Positions 59,331-64,000 of a stretch of 64,000 nt of DNA are shown here, one piece after another. The stretch is from Branchiostoma floridae. Lineage: Eukaryota > Chordata > Leptocardii > Amphioxiformes > Branchiostomatidae. The notes beneath the pieces are model-generated. The model saw nothing but the letters and a program-made list of their open reading frames with translations, was not told where the DNA came from and did no database searches. Made by a program: the position numbers and the translations under genes. How positions within the stretch are numbered: the stretch's first letter is position 1; each line of letters starts with the position of its first letter. The stretch is from the NCBI RefSeq assembly GCF_000003815.2, contig NW_023365704.1:156332-220331 (forward strand), given 5' to 3'.

Positions 59331-62035
59331 CTATGCCCGAAGTACAAATTACTAGTTTCATATAAAGAACTAGTACTATATATAGTTATTGTACTTAGAT
59401 TATTTAGAACTTCCCAGAATTCCTTATCATCCTGACCTGTTCTTAGCTTGTAAGACCAGGAACGTACATTTAAAGTCTTCTCCGTTCATTCATTAGAATC
59501 AATTTTAAATGTCTTAGTTGTGTCACTTTCAATACTAATAATTCTGAAGTAATATCAAAGACAATAGTGTGTAATACAAATATTATTGAACAACGGATTA
59601 ATAAGTCCACGTAACGTTAGTTTTTATCGTCCAAATCTAACGTTATTTGCATTATATTTAGGTGACCTGGTGACCTGGCTAAGGTTCATAATAATACCCC
59701 CCTCCCCCCTCCCAAACTGTCTTGTGCATGTGAAGAAGACAAGGGCGAGGACTTCGTTCATAACTTAGATCTCAAAAGCCGTATTATATCAAAGATCATA
59801 TACTGTTTCTGCACGGGGCGGTACGTTTTAGAAAGTACCGGATATGCAATACAAACAAATATACATATCGTTTCACCTCTCGGCCTTTTCTTTGCTTGCA
59901 CTGCATCATGTATTTGTATAAACGTTGATTTATAGGTGGTGTCGGTAACTTGAGTAGGTGCTGCACGTTGAAAAAGGATATACCCCCATGACTCCCATGT
60001 TTTACCCCGCAGAGCTCACACGGACCGCACACACGTGAATCCGCCCCGTCCCACGCGCACGTGTCCCCGCAACGTCACACCAGTAACGCCACCTGATTGG
60101 CCGAGGCTAATTCGATCACGCAGACGAAAAGGGCTCGCCGAAGGCGGGAACCAATCAAACGCATGTACAGGACACCGGCCCACATGGCTACCACGATACG
60201 ACCCTCGACGATACTGTAAAATGACCGTGATTTGGGCAACTTTATTCTATTTGAGGGGTTTTTCAGTTTTTAGAAATTAAAAAACCTTTACAGTTTAGAG
60301 AAACAGTCAAAAAACTTTATAGCAACTTTTCTAATAAAGTAATAAAGATTCTTATTTCTAACGAAAAAATCAATTTTATAATAACTATATGCTTTTTGTC
60401 TCAAAACATGTGACATAGAAAACCCTTTTTCTGTCCTAAGTGGACTTTACCGTTTCTGGCACATCTTATGAGAACGAATCTTGGCATAGCATACCATCCT
60501 CGGAACAGGTCCAAGAACGCACGTGTGTGTGAGAGCGAACTACATATCCGCCACAGTTTTAATCTATTTATAGGTAAGTGGAATGTTTGTTCATTTGTTT
60601 GTTTTTCCCTCATGTTTATACCTAGATTACAATATAATTATCAGGCGCCCGATGTCTTAAAATTTCATGATCTTTCATTGACCGAAATTTCGGAATATTT
60701 TGGTGACACATAAACTTTGAAAATATAGATGATGGTATTCACAAGAGAGATGTTTTGCATGTGTTGTGTGTACGTTAGGTCCGATCTTGTGCGCAGTCGT
60801 GCGATTGACGTACGATATATTTTTGTCCTGCAATTGTAATCTTCAGTGACACAAACACACGTACCTTACAGTCTACCAGACTATACTATACCGTAAAGTG
60901 GGAAATGTTCACTTGTTTTAAATTTCGCAGTGGGTAGAAAATTGAGTGTATACTCTCGGTTATTTTTGCGTGGTTGATACTGCTAAATGCAGAGTTTTAC
61001 TGTAAATGGCTTTTATTTCGAGATGAAGCCGTTACCGTGAAAACCTCGAATATAACGTTAAAACAATCACGAATATTTTTCCATTTACAGTAAGACTACT
61101 GTCACAAAGTAGCGCTGAAATGGGCGATTTGTTGCCGTAAACATATACAAAACGGAATGACAGTTGACGTTACATCAAGGAAATTGGCTATGTATTCATA
61201 CATTTTTTTTCAGTTGTATTTTCCTCTCTCTCTTTTTTTCTTCTTTTAATCCTATAATTTACCCATTGTGTGTGGTACAATGACCCAACGTATCATGTTG
61301 AACACTAGCGACATTATACAAAGAACGCAGTTCATGATTTTGTGTTAACGTTATATCTAAATATTTTCCCTGTTTTTTGTTTTGTTTTTTGCTGGTAGGA
61401 GTTCGCTTCTCTTGTTGTTGTTGTTTTAGCAATATTGTAGTTTACTTTGTATGGCTATTTATAGCTTAGCTAAAAGCCGTTAGAAAAATGCATACCTAAC
61501 CGAAGACTTGATGAAGCTTTATACTCTCGTTCGATGTTGACACAAACATATAACGTTATATGTATGTAGCTCAATTCGAATTTTCGGTCTTTTGCTTTTG
61601 CATGCGGTCATGTATACTAGCATGTGAATAAGACAAGGACGGGGATTTATGGTGGGAAAAACGAGAGAAATAACTACACAAGTGGGATTCGGTTGCCTGG
61701 TCCGTAGAAAATTTACTGTGATTGTTGAAACTTTAGCGTAATCACTAGGGGTGGCAAAAGACATCTCAGCATAAAAGTCTGCGAACATAAAAATCACCCT
61801 ACCATGCGCCCAACGAAGATACGAACGTTAGCACCCTCTTCGTTAGTTAGCCCCATATATATCTAAACCAAAAGTTTCTAAACGTCATCCTGGGAGGCCT
61901 TCTTTTGAAAGCTATCGTCTGTTATTGGTTGCAAGGTCATATGATGCAAGGTAATATGACACACTGTGTCCTTCAATAAGGACGAACGCTGACGATGGAA
62001 TATAAGAAGGAGGCCGTTGTTACTTGGGTGGGCAG
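59331..62035. other. No gene recognised; CpG-rich patch
   Basis: 60020-60200 is GC-rich with CACGTG-like, AACGTCAC, GATTGG and CCAATC boxes, so it may be a promoter, but no adjoining exon could be identified. A decayed CTGTAAATG MITE relative is at 61008-61091. The rest is AT-rich. Confidence 0.4.
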
Positions 62036-62302
62036 TAAAGCTAGTTCACCTTTATCCGAGGGGGTATCCTATATCCATTGTTTTAAAAAACAGGGTATTT
62101 ATTTAGGGATATCAAATCAGCGGAAGCGGTTTCAAACAACGGTACTTTGAAAACATTGCAGTATCAAATTATCATCAGGCTTTCGACTTGATATCCCTAA
62201 ATACATTTATTCAATTCAATTATTTATTTATTTGTTCAGCTGCACATTTTATTTAGACAACGGATATAGGTTACCTCCCAGATAAAGGTGAACCAGCGTT
62301 AA
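62036..62302. mobile_element. MITE with TTCACCTTTATC ends
   Basis: GCTAGTTCACCTTTATCC at left and GATAAAGGTGAACCAGCG at right; subterminal ATCCATTGTTTT/ACAACGGAT and GGGATATCAA/TTGATATCCC also pair. It is the uninterrupted relative of 28633-29058. Confidence 0.8.
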
Positions 62303-62693
62303 GGTGGGGATGCATTTCGCCTTGACTCTTTTGGTCAGTCGGATTGTCTTAGGAACTCTTAATGAAAATATGCCGACAAACCATTCGAATTGGAAGACCT
62401 AGCTACGCAACGACAAATGCTATTTATTTGTTTACAAAGTTCGAACTTAGGACGCCAGCATTTGAAGATAAGTTGTTGCTATGCAAGTAACACTATTCGA
62501 AGTCAATGCATATAGCATGTGCATTAGCATGCATATATATAGTGTACCATTGCAGCTATATGCCGGAAAAGTATATGTCAAACCCTGGTTTATTATACAT
62601 GTTTAAGCATGTATTACACAAACTCTCGCAGCCAGGGACTCGCAATAGGGGGTCAGTTTGAGAAGCCACTAGTAGCGCATGCTATTCTCCAAG

Positions 62694-62815
62694 AAAAGGT
62701 TAGGTTTTGGCTTGTTTTGAGAATTTTTTTAGATGGCCATATCTATGTAATTTTGTCAGGTTTCCCTGAATTTTTTGTCCGCCGATCAGAGTTAGAGCCT
62801 AACCTCAGCTTGGAC
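62694..62815. mobile_element. Decayed CTCCAAGCAGAGGTT palindrome
   Basis: TTCTCCAAGAAAAGGTTAGG at left and CCTAACCTCAGCTTGGA at right: a degenerate inverted pair of the same family ends. Confidence 0.55.
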
Positions 62816-63665
62816 GACGATTTAGTCGGACTGTTTGGTCAAGTCGTTGAAGTTGACGTGTCGCACAACGGTTTCTGTTAGCACAGGTGTCTGACCAGAT
62901 CTGGCGACCAAAAGTACACACGACGTCATTGACACACATACGCCCAGTGTAACGTTATATACTGTCGCCCCAAGTCAAGTGTTCTGTGCACTTTAATTTC
63001 AATGGTAGCCGCAGGTGACATCCAAGGACCACGTGCTGAGGGCGTGTCTACACTTCAGTTTCACGTGATCAATCACGTGACACGTCATGAACATTATTTG
63101 TCCCCATACCCCGTCCCCAGTAGTACTTTAAACAGGGTATAAAGTCACAGTACTTGACAAATTTTGTAGTCAGTATTCTTCTGTGAGGTGGAAGCTGTGT
63201 ATTGAACGTTGCTTTGTAATATGACACTCACTTAAAAATCCATGCAGACCCTACCAATGCATTTCCTACACGTGTGCACGCTTCCTTTATCATGTAAAGT
63301 TTCGGCATAAATGAGGGCAATAATTTATAAGCACACAAAGAAGGCCAATTGTTCACAAGATAATAGATAACACATAAGAAGACGAGTTTGTCTTGTCACC
63401 CCTAAAATTAGTTTTGGAACCTGAATTTTGTCAGACCTTGTCAAACACATTGTTTTCAGCCATTGGCTGAGATTACGCCCGTACTTCATTTGAGTACTAA
63501 CTTGTTAGTACTTTATAGCAGAATACAAAATGCTTTTTGATATTATGTAGGACTAGTGTGTACTTTATCCTATAATGTGAAGTAGCATTTCTTACTTCCT
63601 AAAATCAACGGCCAAATAATGTTCTAATTCACCATCTCATGCGGCTAAAGAATTAGGTAAACTGT
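62816..63665. other. No gene recognised
   Basis: No repeat or coding structure that I can support. Confidence 0.4.
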
Positions 63666-63738
63666 AGTCTGGTATCCAGCCGTATTATATAGCTCCCGTG
63701 TCATTCGGGAGCTATATAATACGGCTGGATACCAGACT
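63666..63738. repeat. Perfect 33-bp inverted repeat with 7-base loop
   Basis: Arms 63666-63698 (starting AGTCTGGTATCCAGCCG, ending AGCTCCCG) and 63706-63738 are exact reverse complements; the loop is TGTCATT. The flanks beyond are not complementary. It could be a fold-back MITE or a small-RNA hairpin. Confidence 0.9.
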
Positions 63739-64000
63739 GCAAGTCAACAACACTAACTACAATAACAATTTACCATTCTTATCACAAGACTAGCCTGTGT
63801 TTACACAAGAAACTTTTATCAGATAAAAGCTCAGCGTTGTACACAATCTCTCGCTTACCTCGCTAACTGTGTCAATAGCCCCTTCCCCGACATAGGACGG
63901 GGGTCATTAACCCCAGTGGTCTGCGGTCATTAACCCCTGCGGTCGGCGGCTATTTTAGTCAGACCAATTACTTCTTCACATCTCCTCGGAGATGATTCAA
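63739..64000. other. No gene recognised
   Basis: Near the end, GGTCATTAACCCC occurs twice (63902-63914 and 63927-63939). Nothing else seen. Confidence 0.4.

Noticed and set aside
62609-62881. 90-residue frame
   Set aside because: Runs through a decayed palindromic MITE and has no recognisable domain.

Overview
The window looks like nuclear DNA of an invertebrate chordate, most probably an amphioxus (Branchiostoma). Genes are split by GT-AG introns. Among them are a METTL27-type methyltransferase, a mitochondrial ribosomal protein (MRPS26), a RING/B-box TRIM gene and a large secreted TNFR/EGF-type protein. Between and inside them lie many short inverted-repeat transposons (MITEs), tRNA-derived SINE pieces and minisatellites. 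The species call is inference from gene families and repeat style; no database was searched. Exon boundaries were read by eye from splice sites and reading phase.

Layout. (1) 0.3-5.9 kb and 15.8-18.4 kb form an inverted segmental duplication. Each arm carries a two-exon gene joining an N-terminal coiled coil to a C-terminal ubiquitin domain, then a TCCA microsatellite, then a CATTCACTCA-type minisatellite. The minus-strand copy ends in the conjugation-type tail LRLRGG; the plus-strand copy ends in LRLCG. (2) Between the arms, 13.5-14.4 kb holds a small two-exon gene for a secreted, cysteine-free, basic peptide precursor ending in Gly, among MITEs and SINEs. (3) 22.4-27.0 kb is a complete five-exon METTL27-like gene. 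(4) 29.8-38.5 kb is a secreted protein with coiled coil, TNFR-like, EGF and three ~147-residue repeats. Intron repeats duplicate the start of its second coding exon, and its last intron holds a minus-strand flavin monooxygenase exon fragment. (5) 50.0-40.3 kb, minus strand, is MRPS26 in four exons. Its 7.3-kb first intron contains a fold-back element interrupted by a 4.78-kb insertion at a TTAA site. That insertion has 476-bp MITEs at both ends, a Mutator/Kolobok-type transposase with one frameshift, and an intact I-PpoI-like His-Cys-box nuclease; a paralogous uninterrupted site lies 1.7 kb away. (6) 50.6-52.4 kb is another terminal-inverted-repeat element and 52.5-53.5 kb a 113-bp hairpin-rich minisatellite. 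(7) 54.3-56.8 kb is a two-exon TRIM gene whose intron contains a reversed copy of the start of its own second exon around a palindromic MITE and an assembly gap. (8) 56.8-64 kb has no recognisable gene, only MITEs and a perfect 33-bp hairpin.

The genes do not form one pathway. The ubiquitin-fusion pair and the TRIM E3 ligase are both ubiquitin-system genes, but nothing in the sequence links them functionally. The strongest candidates for undescribed biology are the coiled-coil/ubiquitin pair with divergent C-termini and the TTAA-bounded transposon carrying a transposase and a His-Me nuclease.
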